A stretch of DNA of 64,000 bases from Thermodesulfobacteriota bacterium. GTDB lineage: Bacteria; Desulfobacterota; DSM-4660; Desulfatiglandales; Desulfatiglandaceae. Each line of letters begins with the position of its first letter. Positions within the stretch are counted from its first letter, which is position 1. This document shows, piece by piece, positions 15,896-25,422 of the stretch. Location of the stretch: NCBI GenBank assembly GCA_028278625.1, contig JANQDY010000088.1, positions 1-64,000 of the forward strand, given 5' to 3'. The notes below the pieces were generated by a model that ran no database searches, was not told where the DNA came from, and was given only the letters and a program-made list of their open reading frames with translations. A program made the translations under genes and the position numbers.

Positions 15896-16065
15896 GGCTT
15901 CCTCCTTTTTTTAAACGAAATGACAATAGATGATAATATAAATGAGGCAGGTTGATTAGAACTAAATACTACAAATACCGGGTTGCGGAAACAATGTCAA
16001 TCATTGTAATTAAAAAACCCTTGGCTTTTAGGAATCGTCCCTCATCAGAGGGTTAAGGAGGACAT

Positions 16066-16779
16066 ATGGAAAATCTTTCCCAAATCGCAGATGACCTTTT
16101 GGAAGCGCTGGCACCCCTCAGGTTCAGCAATCCCGTGACCCACGTCTACAACCCGCTCAAATATGCCAGATCGGCCTACGACGAATATGTGGGCAGATAT
16201 GGCGGAAAACCGAAGGAGGTCATCCTGCTGGGCATGAACCCGGGTCCCTGGGGCATGGTGCAGACAGGCATACCCTTTGGCGAAGTGGTGAGCGTCAGAG
16301 ACTGGCTGGGGATACGACCGCACAATGGGGTGCCCGAGGCCATGCACCCGAAACGGCCCATAGAGGGATTTTCCTGCAAACGGCGGGAAGTCAGCGGCAG
16401 CCGGCTATGGGGCTGGGCGAAACGGGCCTTTGGCACACCGAAGCGTTTCTTTGGCCGCTTCTTCGTAGCCAACTATTGCCCCCTCATGTTTATCGAAGAA
16501 AGCGGCCGGAACCGAACGCCGAACCAGATTCCGCTGGCCGAACGAAGGCCTCTCTTGGCTCCCTGCGATCAGGCGCTTCGGGAGACCGTCGCCTATTTTG
16601 AACCGCACCATGTGGTGGGGATCGGCGCTTTCGCGGCAGAAAGAGCCGGATCCGCCTTGCAGGGGCTTGACGTCTCCGTGGGTCGAATAACACATCCCAG
16701 CCCGGCCAACCCCAAAGCCAACAGGGGTTGGGAGTCGGTCATCAAACAAGAACTGGCCCACATGGGAATCGAAATTTAG
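16066..16779 (+). CDS. SMUG1-type uracil-DNA glycosylase
   Basis: 237 residues. LLGMNPGPWGMVQTGIPFGE is the diagnostic active-site loop of SMUG1-like glycosylases, and the second motif THPSPANPKANRGW carries the catalytic His region. It excises uracil and oxidised pyrimidines such as 5-hydroxymethyluracil from DNA, starting base excision repair. The start ATG is preceded by AAGGAGGACAT. It stands alone; its stop overlaps the end of the convergent selenoprotein gene by 4 bp. Confidence 0.9.
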   Translation: MENLSQIADDLLEALAPLRFSNPVTHVYNPLKYARSAYDEYVGRYGGKPKEVILLGMNPGPWGMVQTGIPFGEVVSVRDWLGIRPHNGVPEAMHPKRPIEGFSCKRREVSGSRLWGWAKRAFGTPKRFFGRFFVANYCPLMFIEESGRNRTPNQIPLAERRPLLAPCDQALRETVAYFEPHHVVGIGAFAAERAGSALQGLDVSVGRITHPSPANPKANRGWESVIKQELAHMGIEI

Positions 16780-17627
16780 TGCCCCTTTTCCAGTTGCTTT
16801 TTCACGAGACGCTGAAGGTTGCCGATGTCGCGATTGTTGACGCGTCTTCCGTTCATGAAAAGTGCCGGTATCCCTCGCACCTCTGACTGCTGTCCTTCTT
16901 CATAGTCCCGGTTGATCCTGCTCAGGATTTCCGGATCACGACGATCCCGGTCAAATTCATCCATATTCAACCCAAGTTTCTTGGCGATATCAACGAATTT
17001 CTTGTCGTTAAGGGTTCTGTAGGTTTTGAACAGTTGATCATGGTATTCCCAGAATTTGCCCTGGCGTTCCGCAGCAAGGGCCGCCGCTGCCGCCTGTTTG
17101 GCGAATTTGTGGTTGCTTAGAGGATAATTCTTGAAAACGACTCTCAACGATTTTGGGTATTGCTTGACCAACTGGTCAAGTTTTGGCGCAAGCCTGGCAC
17201 AGTAAGGTCACTGAAAATCGCTGAATACGGCAAGAACCAACGGCGCATCTGAAGGCCCCCTGGCCGGAGCGCCCGCCGTGTTGATGACAAAGAAGAAGTC
17301 CAGGAAAATGACCTGGATCGTCTTCTTCACACGGCTGGTAACAAAGAGCCGATTATTCTTCGGATCCAGTTCAATCTGATCCGCTTCACTTCCCACGTGG
17401 CGTTTATTCTGCAAGGCACCTTCCTGGTCAAAAACGGATATGTCTCCGTTTTCCGTCAATACAACAAAATATTTTCCGTCAGGGGTAGCAACCACATCCA
17501 GCGGTGCGCTATCCAATGTCAGTTTGTGCGTAAGATCCAGGTTCACCCCTGCAAAAGAGATCGTTGCCGGAAAAAAAACCGCCATGACAATAATAAAAAA
17601 AAACCGTTTTAAAGAAATTACTCTCAT
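16776..17627 (-). CDS. DsbA-family thiol oxidoreductase, selenoprotein (in-frame TGA = Sec140)
   Basis: 283 residues if the TGA at 17210-17208 is read as selenocysteine. Residues 1-26 are a signal peptide (FFFIIVMAVFFPATISFAG). Residues 30-105 resemble one or two YVTN/beta-propeller blades (VVATPDGKYFVVLTENGDISVF). After a short linker comes VFSDFQ-U-PYC-ARLAPKLDQL, the DsbA active-site helix with Sec in the first Cys position, then the DsbA helical insert and GIPALFMNG with the cis-Pro. The frame continues without break across the TGA, and homologous positions are Cys in ordinary DsbA-like proteins. A hairpin fitting a bacterial SECIS lies 34 nt downstream. Probably periplasmic. Confidence 0.88.
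17163..17180 (-). promoter_or_regulatory. Candidate bacterial SECIS hairpin
   Basis: On the mRNA, CUUGACC and GGUCAAG form a perfect 7-bp stem with an AGUU loop. The loop carries G in its second position and starts 34 nt after the UGA, within the spacing reported for bacterial SECIS elements (about 16-37 nt). It would recruit SelB-Sec-tRNA to the UGA at 17208-17210. Confidence 0.65.
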
Positions 17628-17652
17628 CTTAATCTCCCTTTTGGCGCCAATT

Positions 17653-19164
17653 TCAAGTGTCGACTCTCATGTCGCCGGTTTTTGTAAATCTCTCGTGGAA
17701 TGAAAAGGCTTCGCTCAAAAGGTGCGGTTCGTGGCCGCCGCGCTCTTTGAGAGCCCGCTGATAATAATCCCACAGAAGGTCCCGGTAATCGGGATGGGCA
17801 CACTTTTTGATCACCTGCTCAGCCGTCTGTTTCGGGGTCAGCGGCCGGGTATCCACCAGCCCGTTTTCCGTTACAATGATATCTATGGAGTGCTCCGAGT
17901 GATCCACATGAGGGACCATGGGCACGATGGCGGAAATGCGCCCTTGCTTGGCAATGGAAGGCGTGACCATGAATGTGACGGCCCCGTTTCGCATGTAATC
18001 CCCGGAGCCGCCGATCCCATTCATCATGTGGGATCCCATTACATGGGTCGAATTGGCATGCCCGTAAATATCGATTTCCATGGCAGTGTTGATGGCCAAA
18101 ACCCCCAGTCTGCTGATGACTTCCGGTGAATTGGAAATTTCAACCGAGCGAAGAATAATCTTTTCCTTATAGCGGTAGAGTTCGTTAAAGAACCGGTTTC
18201 GCGCCTTTTCAGAGAGTGTCAGTGCGGAACCTGAAGCAGCCCGGACCTTGCCAATATCGATCAGGTCCAAAACACTGTCCTGGAGCACCTCTGAGTAAAG
18301 TTCCAGATTTTCGAAAGCCGAATCTTCCATGAATCCGCCGAGAACCGCATTGGCCACCTGACCAACACCTGCCTGCCACGGCAGGTTTTTTGGCATCCGC
18401 TCCTTTTTGATTTCATGGCGGGCAAAATCGAGGATCTGTTCCGCAATGCGTTGGGAGATGCGGTCAGGCGGCAAAAAGACAGGGCAACTGTCTTGCTCGT
18501 CCTGGGAAATGATGGCCACCACTCGTGTGGGATCCATTTCCATAAACGGTTTGCCGATGCGGTCGGCAGCGCGGTATATGGGAATCGGCATCCGATAGGG
18601 CGGGTCTTCAGGGATGAAAATGTCGTGAATCCCTTCCAGATCCATGGGTTCGCTACTGCTCAGCTCAATAATTATTTTCTGGGCCACTTTGACATAGGTC
18701 GGCGTATTTCCCACCGACATGGTCGGAATAAGCGCCCCCTTTTCGGTAATGGCTACCGCCTCCACCACCGCCACATGGGCATCGCCCCAGTCGCCGGACC
18801 GCACCAGGGAGGCAAGACTGGAGAGGTGATCGTCTTTGAATGAGATTTCATCCCGGTTGATCATATTGCGCATTGAACGGTCACTCATGTAGGGCCTTCG
18901 CCAATTGACAATGCCGGCTTCAGCCAAAACCCCGTCCACAGCATCACCCGTGGATGCTCCCGCAAAGAGATTGATCTTGAGTTTTTCCCCTTCCTTTGCC
19001 CGTCTGGCCAGTTCCTTGGGGATCAGTTTCGGATAACCGGCGGTGAACCCGGAAATGAAAAGGTTGGTTCCGTCATTAATGTGCCCGGCTGCCGCTGCGG
19101 CATCGGTGATTTTATTCAATAAGGGTTTGTAACGAATTCTCTCTTCCTGCATGATTCTTACCAT
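17653..19164 (-). CDS. Succinyl-CoA:acetate CoA-transferase (acetyl-CoA hydrolase/transferase family)
   Basis: 503 residues, typical for the family. FISGFTAGYPKLIP near the start, the catalytic Glu in LRSVEISNSPEVI, and the CoA-site GIGGSGDYMRNG mark the Ach1/ScpC/AarC group, which moves CoA between succinyl-CoA and acetate. In complete-oxidising sulfate reducers such an enzyme links acetate activation to the TCA cycle; that use here is inferred. An alternative start is the Met at 19152. Stands alone, 25 bp from the selenoprotein gene. Confidence 0.9.
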   Translation of the reverse strand: MVRIMQEERIRYKPLLNKITDAAAAAGHINDGTNLFISGFTAGYPKLIPKELARRAKEGEKLKINLFAGASTGDAVDGVLAEAGIVNWRRPYMSDRSMRNMINRDEISFKDDHLSSLASLVRSGDWGDAHVAVVEAVAITEKGALIPTMSVGNTPTYVKVAQKIIIELSSSEPMDLEGIHDIFIPEDPPYRMPIPIYRAADRIGKPFMEMDPTRVVAIISQDEQDSCPVFLPPDRISQRIAEQILDFARHEIKKERMPKNLPWQAGVGQVANAVLGGFMEDSAFENLELYSEVLQDSVLDLIDIGKVRAASGSALTLSEKARNRFFNELYRYKEKIILRSVEISNSPEVISRLGVLAINTAMEIDIYGHANSTHVMGSHMMNGIGGSGDYMRNGAVTFMVTPSIAKQGRISAIVPMVPHVDHSEHSIDIIVTENGLVDTRPLTPKQTAEQVIKKCAHPDYRDLLWDYYQRALKERGGHEPHLLSEAFSFHERFTKTGDMRVDT

Positions 19165-19243
19165 AAAACTTCACTGTTGTTTGTCACGCCCGGACATTAA
19201 AGCATCAGAACCAATAAATCACGAAAAATTTGACGGCAGGGGG

Positions 19244-22200
19244 TTATTTTTTTGTGAGGCGACAGACGCCATCCCATATTTCTCCGGGCGGTACCGGCGG
19301 AATCCCCTGATATGCCTTGCAGCGGTCAATAAAGACCTGGGAAGGCGTTGTCTTGCCGTCAGGTATCCGCTCAATTTCCTGAGATTTTTCAAAGTATTCG
19401 ATGGCTTGTTCCCACTCCATTTCGAGATAATGACCCATGCCCAGATCAAACAACGCTATCAGTTCCTTTTCCTTTTGGGTGAGATCTCCTTTCATGGCGC
19501 AAAGTTCATAGACGCGGACCGGTTCCGATTTTCCCACCACCGCAATGTTGTCGATAAAGCGTGCCTCCACCATGTCAAATACCTGTTTTGGCTCACCGTG
19601 GTCATCGGAGGTTTCCCATCTGAGGGTATCCTCGCTCACGAGGATATAGACACCGTACTGTTTTCCGGCCTCCTCAAGCCTCGCAGCCAGATTTACGGAG
19701 TCCCCCATCATGGTATAATTCATCCGCATGGCGCTACCCATATTCCCCACCACGATCTCACCCGTATTGACCCCGATGCGCATTTTCATGTCATGAACGA
19801 TCAGCGGCCATCGATCGCCCGGTCTCCATTCCGTCGCCGCAAGACCCTTTGTATTGCGTTCAGGCTCATGGGGGTCCTGTTTCTCTTTCTTCCATTTCTC
19901 GCGAAGTTCAATCAGTTTTTGTTGCATGGAGACAGCCACACGGCATGCCCTGAGGGGGTGGTCCGCTACCTCCATGGGAGCCCCGAAAAAGGCGATAATG
20001 GCATCTCCCTCATATTTGTCCAGGGTGCCCATATCGTTTATGAGAATATCCGTCATGGCGGACAAGTACTCATTGATCAGCTCCACCAGTTGGTCGGCCG
20101 TCAGTTTCTCGGAAAAAGTGGAAAAGCTTTGAATATCGGTGAAATAGGCGGTGATGGGCCGGGCCTCTCCGCCAAGGGTCGGCATGGTTTTGTTCCGGTA
20201 CATCTCATCGATAATCTCGGGTGCAAGATAGCTGGAAAAGGTGGATTTCAGGAATTTTTTGTCTTTTTGTTCCGTCAGTATTTTGAGTACCACGATGCCC
20301 CCAAAAATCAGAACATTTGAGAAGACCAGCGGCGTGGTTGTCAAGACCAGGTTTTTGAGGCTGAAAAGAGCAAAACCGGCGATGAGGGTTCCCAGAATAA
20401 GGAGAATGAAAATGACGCTCCCCGTGCGGATGCTGGTAAAACCGTAAGTGATAGAGCATATGAGACAAATCCCCAGAAGTATCATCCAGTCAAGGTTTGG
20501 AATGTGGGCTGAAAATGTCAACTGATTCTGCGTGATAATCGTGCTAAATGAGTTAATCAGGGTATTAATGCCGTTCATGGCACCATAGGGTGTCTGCTGT
20601 ATATCCCCGAGGATTCGCGCCGTTGCTCCCGCAAAAACGAATTTGTTGTAGAAGAGGTCAAATTTCTCCATGTAAACGTTCATGAGGTCCTGAACCACAC
20701 GCGCATCGGTCAGGTAATCTTCCTCATCCTGGCCGGCATCGAACCCGAAATCCGGGTACTGCTCTATCAAGGTCCTCAGCATGCCCGGCGGGGTATCGAC
20801 GTTCATGAAATAATAGGAATAGAAAAAGTACTTTCCTGTTTCGGAATGTTCATTCAGGTAATCCTGGAGCCGGAATTCATCCTGAACGCCGTCTCCAAGA
20901 TCCCGAGCCGCCTGTTGGTAGGCACGGTAGGACTGTTTTTCGCAAAATGCCATATACCATTTTTCAAGATCGCGCGTGTCATACCCTTCGCTGATTTGAT
21001 TAGAAGCGCTCAACAGCGGGATCTCGGGCAGGGACTCAAGGGCGTAGATGGTGCCGTAGCTCTTCGTGGGCACCGTGGTGTGTCCTATGGGAACGCCGGT
21101 TTCCTGGTCCATGGCATATCGCTTTTCAGTGCCTGAATAGTTGATATGGGCGAATCCCGTCACGGGTGTCTTGATTTCGACGGTGCCCCTTTCGTAAATG
21201 ACCAGTCTAATCTTATGGGCATTTGCCTTTTTTGCCGCATGGAAAATCTCCCAGCCGTCCAGGATTTGGAACCCTCCCGTTTCCCGAAGCACATGAATCG
21301 GAAAGGCTGGCACTTTCTCATCCGATGAAGTCCGCATGTTCAAACGATTGACCAACAGATGAAACAGGTTCCGGTTGTACCGGTAGGTTTCGGGGGGAAC
21401 CGGATTCAGGATTTTCCGTTTCAACCAATTGAAATCCTTAATAGAGACTTCCAACTGGTGCGTCAGGGGTTCAAGGATCGGTACCTTTGCATCGGATAAC
21501 AGAATCCTGTCGGGTGTGATGGAAATATTTTCATTGTTCACACGATAGTATCGCTTGGCCAAAAGGAGGGTGGCCGTAAACAGGTTTCGGGTGGCGCCAT
21601 CGCTCATTCTGTAGGTGTAGTAAAGGGGGAAAATCCGGGTGACATCATCATCGTCTGCAAGGATGTTGACAATGGCCGGATGAGCATTGGAGATGAATTC
21701 GCTCACCACCGGTTCAAGGGAATGAAATACCAACAGACTCTGATTGTCCCGTAATGGCAAGGAATATTCCTTCAAGATTTGTTCATTAAAAAGAATGCGG
21801 CTCAGATACTCTTTGGGAAGGTCCGGTCTTTGATGCTCGACCAGTTGCATATCCAGAAACACGTTGTCGTATTTCTCAAGGGCTTCCGAAAACGCCAGAT
21901 CCATTTCGCCAAAGGCTTTTTCAACTTTTTGCAGCAGTTCCGGTTCAGGGTTCAGTTTCTTTGACAGGAATGGGGGAATGGTTTCGTTTTTGATAAACAC
22001 CACATCAAAAAAGACGGTCCTTGGAGAGAATTTCTCGACGTTTTCGAGCATCTGGGCGTGAACGTCCCTTTTCCAGGGCCATTTTCCGATGGCGGCAATG
22101 GCATCCTCATCAAAGCCCAGGAGTATGACTTCGGGAGATACAAAAGGGTTGGTTTCATGCACGTCCGGTTCCCGCAGGAAGAAGAGGCCGTTTAACAGAT

Positions 22201-22303
22201 TTCGCTCTATGCCCAGAAAAAGGCGTGTCTGGGAAGAGATGAAATGCATGACCGCAAAAACGGACAGTCCGATCACTAGAACAATGATAGTTTTTCTGAA
22301 CAT
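19244..22303 (-). CDS. CHASE2 sensor adenylate cyclase
   Basis: 1019 residues from the ATG at 22303, which has GGGGCGG upstream; the longer TTG frame overlaps the upstream gene. An N-terminal membrane helix is followed by a long extracytoplasmic CHASE2 domain (VILLGFDEDAIAAIGKWPWKR...VFFDVVF), then three helices (about 615-705) and a class III cyclase domain. FTDIQSFS and MMGDSVNLAARL carry the metal-site and transition-state regions; LDKYEGDAIIAFF has the Lys typical of ATP specificity. It should make cAMP in response to a periplasmic signal. It directly follows an HD phosphodiesterase-like gene. Confidence 0.9.
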   Translation of the reverse strand: MFRKTIIVLVIGLSVFAVMHFISSQTRLFLGIERNLLNGLFFLREPDVHETNPFVSPEVILLGFDEDAIAAIGKWPWKRDVHAQMLENVEKFSPRTVFFDVVFIKNETIPPFLSKKLNPEPELLQKVEKAFGEMDLAFSEALEKYDNVFLDMQLVEHQRPDLPKEYLSRILFNEQILKEYSLPLRDNQSLLVFHSLEPVVSEFISNAHPAIVNILADDDDVTRIFPLYYTYRMSDGATRNLFTATLLLAKRYYRVNNENISITPDRILLSDAKVPILEPLTHQLEVSIKDFNWLKRKILNPVPPETYRYNRNLFHLLVNRLNMRTSSDEKVPAFPIHVLRETGGFQILDGWEIFHAAKKANAHKIRLVIYERGTVEIKTPVTGFAHINYSGTEKRYAMDQETGVPIGHTTVPTKSYGTIYALESLPEIPLLSASNQISEGYDTRDLEKWYMAFCEKQSYRAYQQAARDLGDGVQDEFRLQDYLNEHSETGKYFFYSYYFMNVDTPPGMLRTLIEQYPDFGFDAGQDEEDYLTDARVVQDLMNVYMEKFDLFYNKFVFAGATARILGDIQQTPYGAMNGINTLINSFSTIITQNQLTFSAHIPNLDWMILLGICLICSITYGFTSIRTGSVIFILLILGTLIAGFALFSLKNLVLTTTPLVFSNVLIFGGIVVLKILTEQKDKKFLKSTFSSYLAPEIIDEMYRNKTMPTLGGEARPITAYFTDIQSFSTFSEKLTADQLVELINEYLSAMTDILINDMGTLDKYEGDAIIAFFGAPMEVADHPLRACRVAVSMQQKLIELREKWKKEKQDPHEPERNTKGLAATEWRPGDRWPLIVHDMKMRIGVNTGEIVVGNMGSAMRMNYTMMGDSVNLAARLEEAGKQYGVYILVSEDTLRWETSDDHGEPKQVFDMVEARFIDNIAVVGKSEPVRVYELCAMKGDLTQKEKELIALFDLGMGHYLEMEWEQAIEYFEKSQEIERIPDGKTTPSQVFIDRCKAYQGIPPVPPGEIWDGVCRLTKK

Positions 22304-22347
22304 TTCAGCCGCCCCGGTGTTGGGAATTCCTTTTTGACGGACCAATT

Positions 22348-23244
22348 TCAGGCGAATCGCTGTTTGGGCAGTCTCTCCATAAATCCGCCCCGTCTCAAAT
22401 AGGCGTGGACGTCATCTCGATGATGTTTCAGAATATGTTTGAGATATTGAATATGGTTTTCGATGGCCGTCAAATAAAGGTTTTCGTCAATATCCCATCT
22501 TTCACGAAAATGATCCCTCATATAAATATCCACGCCGTCCAGTTCCTGAGCGAACCTTTTGCGTGTCATATGATAGAAATTCACCGTGTCGTCCAAAAAT
22601 TCAAGTTCCGTCCCGAGACCCTCTATTCCGGCTTCCTTGAACTCCAGATAGAGAAACGGGAGTTTTTCCAGATAAGTGCGGTCAGCCATTTGGCCCAAAA
22701 GGTCGGCGGCACCCAACATTTTTCCCAGCATCTCGTGTTCCCGGTTCAGAAAGCGGATTTCGTCTATTCTGACGTTCAGTCCCGTGCACCTCAAAATGGC
22801 GTCACATTTGGCCATCTCTTCCCGTGAATAGCCCTTTTTCCGACAGTATTTCTTCAAGAAATCGATGCTGCGATCGATATGAACGAGGGTGTATAGGGCA
22901 CCCGGCCCGGTTTCATCATTGGCAAGGATATATCCGCTGTCATGGAGCAGAGCGCTTGCGAGTCCCAACCGCACGCCCCTTTTTGAAAAATGGTGTCCCT
23001 TCAATATGGCTCCATGAATAATTCTTGCCATGGCGAGAAACGTATCGGTGGTATGTTTGAGGTTGTGATACTCCGTGTCGCAGGACCTAAAACCCGGATA
23101 CTCTCCTTTAAACAGCCGAAGGGTGTCATGAAACAAATGGTCAAGGGGTTCAAAATCAAATTCAGAAAATATCTTCAGAACAATGGTCTTGACCTCTTCA
23201 AATACGCGGAGGGGGTTTTCCATCTCCACAAGATCGTTTAACAA
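22348..23244 (-). CDS. HD-domain, cyclic-nucleotide phosphodiesterase-like protein
   Basis: 298 residues. YHNLKHTTDTFLAMARIIHG matches the first metal motif of class I cyclic nucleotide phosphodiesterases (YHNxxHAxDV), and ASALLHDSGY gives the HD pair, with an Asn shortly after. The C-terminal half (residues 190-290) is helical with no second domain seen. Its stop is immediately followed by the cyclase coding region, so the two probably form a make-and-break pair for cAMP. Substrate is inferred from that pairing; other HD hydrolase roles are possible. Confidence 0.7.
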   Translation of the reverse strand: MLNDLVEMENPLRVFEEVKTIVLKIFSEFDFEPLDHLFHDTLRLFKGEYPGFRSCDTEYHNLKHTTDTFLAMARIIHGAILKGHHFSKRGVRLGLASALLHDSGYILANDETGPGALYTLVHIDRSIDFLKKYCRKKGYSREEMAKCDAILRCTGLNVRIDEIRFLNREHEMLGKMLGAADLLGQMADRTYLEKLPFLYLEFKEAGIEGLGTELEFLDDTVNFYHMTRKRFAQELDGVDIYMRDHFRERWDIDENLYLTAIENHIQYLKHILKHHRDDVHAYLRRGGFMERLPKQRFA

Positions 23245-23362
23245 GAATGTTTCCTCATCTTATTTTGGTTTTCAAATGTGATAAAGCTGTCCTCTCGTTT
23301 TCGGATGTCAATATGTTATGAAAGAGGCGTTGTTGTCAAGACACAACAGTTCATGAAGAGAA

Positions 23363-24292
23363 TCAGCAGCAGTCACAGGGGTGTACTTCCACCGTTACGT
23401 GGGTCAGGTAGCCCAGTCTGCTTAACCGCTGATGAATGGCACCTACCGGTTCGGTGTTGTGGTGACGCTTTACGGTGGCCAGCAGTCCGAACCGGTTTCC
23501 CTGGGGAAAGATGTGCAGATCGGTGATTTTGTGGTCTTGCTCTCCCTGAATGGTCCGTTTAATCTCCTTTCGCAAGGACGTGCCGGGTACAAAATCGAGC
23601 AGGGTGGCGCCAGAGGATTTGAAGAGACCAAAGGCCCACTTCAAAATAATGACCCCGCCCAGCATTGCCACCGCCGCATCCGCCCAGACCCAGCCAAATT
23701 GTCTTCCGAGCAGCAATGCAGCAATTGCCAACACCGACGTGAGCGCATCGGTGATCACGTGAAGATATGCCGAGCGCATGTTGTCATCATGTCCGTGCCC
23801 ATGATGATGTTCCATATCACCGTGCAAATGGACGCCGTGTCCAACGTCGTGGAGCAGCAGGGCACCCACCGCGTTCACCGTCAGGCCAACCGCCGCCACC
23901 ACGATTGCCTCCATGAACCGAATGGATTCCGGGTACAGCAACCGGTGAATGCCTTTTCCTACCATCTCGAAGGCCACCAGAGCCAGCAGCAGCGCGCCTG
24001 CAAATCCGCCCAAGGCACTCACTTTGGACGGTCCGAAGCCGAACCGTTTGTCTTTTGCAATGCGCCTTGCCAGCGCGCAGGCAAAGAAGGCCAAACCCAG
24101 GGCCAGAACGTGGGTTCCCATATGCCAACCGTCTGCCAGCAGCGCCATGGAGCCATAAATTGTGCCTCCGGCGATTTCTCCTACCATGACCACCATGACC
24201 ACCAAGGAGATGCCGATGATGAGCAGCAGCTTCTTTTCAACTCTTTGCGACTGCACCTGATACATGGAACACTGGGGAATATCATGATTCAT
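23363..24292 (-). CDS. Cation diffusion facilitator (metal efflux) transporter
   Basis: 309 residues from the ATG at 24292. Six membrane helices: the first with AGGTIYGSMALLADGWHMGTHV holds the HxxxD-type zinc site, and a later one with ITDALTSVLAI the second. A His-rich loop (HLHGDMEHHHGHGHDD) lies between helices IV and V, as in ZitB/CzcD-type Zn/Co/Cd exporters. The C-terminal domain has the metallochaperone-like fold and ends HPCDCC. The longer TTG frame to 24343 overlaps the marR gene upstream. Operon with that MarR regulator. Confidence 0.92.
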   Translation of the reverse strand: MNHDIPQCSMYQVQSQRVEKKLLLIIGISLVVMVVMVGEIAGGTIYGSMALLADGWHMGTHVLALGLAFFACALARRIAKDKRFGFGPSKVSALGGFAGALLLALVAFEMVGKGIHRLLYPESIRFMEAIVVAAVGLTVNAVGALLLHDVGHGVHLHGDMEHHHGHGHDDNMRSAYLHVITDALTSVLAIAALLLGRQFGWVWADAAVAMLGGVIILKWAFGLFKSSGATLLDFVPGTSLRKEIKRTIQGEQDHKITDLHIFPQGNRFGLLATVKRHHNTEPVGAIHQRLSRLGYLTHVTVEVHPCDCC

Positions 24293-24329
24293 GGAAAAGC
24301 CTTTTTTACGGTTTCTCTTTTTAATATCG

Positions 24330-24752
24330 TTAAATCCGGTCAATCATCTTCTTCATGAAGTCGTTGAAGACCAGTATTTCTTCCTCTTTAAAACCGGCGC
24401 ACAGCTCCTCGGTCAACTGAATGTGAAACTGATAGTGTTGTTCGAAGTGCTGCTGCCCGGCGGGCGTCAATGTCAGGATGTAACTGCGCCGGTCATCGGG
24501 ATTCGGTTTTCGCTCCACCAATCCGTTTCTTTCCAGCCGGTCAATCATGGCGGTGAGGGTTCCGGTGGTAACACCCAGTCTGCCAGCCAGGGCCTTCATG
24601 GTGGGGGCGACCATATGTCCGAGCATTTCCAGCGCGTGCATCTGTGTCGGAGATAGATTGCTTTCGGCCACAACCCCTTGTTCCCAGGCACTGAAGCGCT
24701 CGTAAAACTCCAGCAGTGTGTGTCCGAATTCCGCTTTCAATTCCTTTTTCAT
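24330..24752 (-). CDS. MarR-family repressor of the CDF operon
   Basis: 140 residues from the ATG at 24752 (GAGGAGGGG upstream). Winged helix-turn-helix MarR core: TQMHALEMLGHMVAPTMKALAGRLGVTTGTLTAMIDRLERNGLVERKPNPDDRRSYILTLTPAG. It probably represses itself and the CDF gene behind it. A 17-bp palindrome in the promoter is the likely operator. The inducing metal or ligand is not evident. Confidence 0.88.
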   Translation of the reverse strand: MKKELKAEFGHTLLEFYERFSAWEQGVVAESNLSPTQMHALEMLGHMVAPTMKALAGRLGVTTGTLTAMIDRLERNGLVERKPNPDDRRSYILTLTPAGQQHFEQHYQFHIQLTEELCAGFKEEEILVFNDFMKKMIDRI

Positions 24753-24780
24753 GAAAATAGGGTCCCCTCCTCGGTCAACT

Positions 24781-24826
24781 ATTTTGAATTTCAAAATTCT
24801 CTACTTTCAAATGTTTTGTTTGTCAA
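24781..24826 (-). promoter_or_regulatory. marR-CDF promoter with palindromic operator
   Basis: Minus strand TTGACA (24826-24821), 17-bp spacer, weak TAGAGA -10 (24803-24798). ATTTTGAA-T-TTCAAAAT, an 8-1-8 palindrome at 24781-24797, covers the expected start point, as expected for MarR autoregulation. Confidence 0.6.
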
Positions 24827-25107
24827 GCAATTCTTTCCGAAAAAGAGACGTTCTGATAAGAGGCGGTAAATGAGTATATGGAAGAAGGGATTGAGGGTCA
24901 GGGGAAATGGCCCCGGCATTAATGGTGGCGTCGGTATTCCCGAAGGGCAGACCGGGTTCCATTTTTTTTGTATCTATAACGGTAGCCGCATGACGAAAAC
25001 GAAAAAGCGTTGGGTCGGATGACGCATTAATAGTGACTTTTGGAATGAATTATAGGTATTATTGAAAATGCTTAAGGGGATGCAAGACTCAGACCCATTT
25101 GAGGCGA
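24827..25107. other. Noncoding stretch
   Basis: About 280 bp between the marR promoter and the next gene. No reading frame, clean hairpin or consensus promoter that I can support. Confidence 0.4.
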
Positions 25108-25113
25108 ATGCAG

Positions 25114-25422
25114 ATGTTTAAACACGTCAAGGAAGCGTCCGGTCCTGCGGTGTTTGCCCGAGGAATGCTGAGGTACAAACAAGGACGGTTCGAGGATGCA
25201 AAAGCGCTGATTTTGAAGGCCGGCCGATGCACGGTTGAATTAAAATCCGACCCGCTATATGATGCAGCCCTGCTGTTGGTTGAATCCAATCTGGGAGCTG
25301 ATACGGAAAGTCACCGATTCAGGTCTGCGCTGAAATCCTTAAAGGATTCTCCCTACCAGGACACAATCGATTGCTCCGTTATTTTAGCGGATTTACGAAA
25401 AAAAATTGATGGATGCCGGTAG
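25114..25422 (+). CDS. Unknown small helical protein
   Basis: 102 residues from the ATG at 25114, with GAGG nine bases upstream; an ATG two codons earlier is possible. The sequence FARGMLRYKQGRFEDAKALILKAG looks like one tetratricopeptide-type helical hairpin, and a second helical pair follows. No enzyme motif. It overlaps the next gene by 10 bp, so it belongs to the operon containing the Cys-rich protein and radical SAM enzyme. Confidence 0.5.
   Translation: MFKHVKEASGPAVFARGMLRYKQGRFEDAKALILKAGRCTVELKSDPLYDAALLLVESNLGADTESHRFRSALKSLKDSPYQDTIDCSVILADLRKKIDGCR

Noticed and set aside
19151..20320. 389-residue plus-strand frame
   Set aside because: It is the antisense of the cyclase catalytic domain; composition is His/Phe-rich as expected for a shadow frame.
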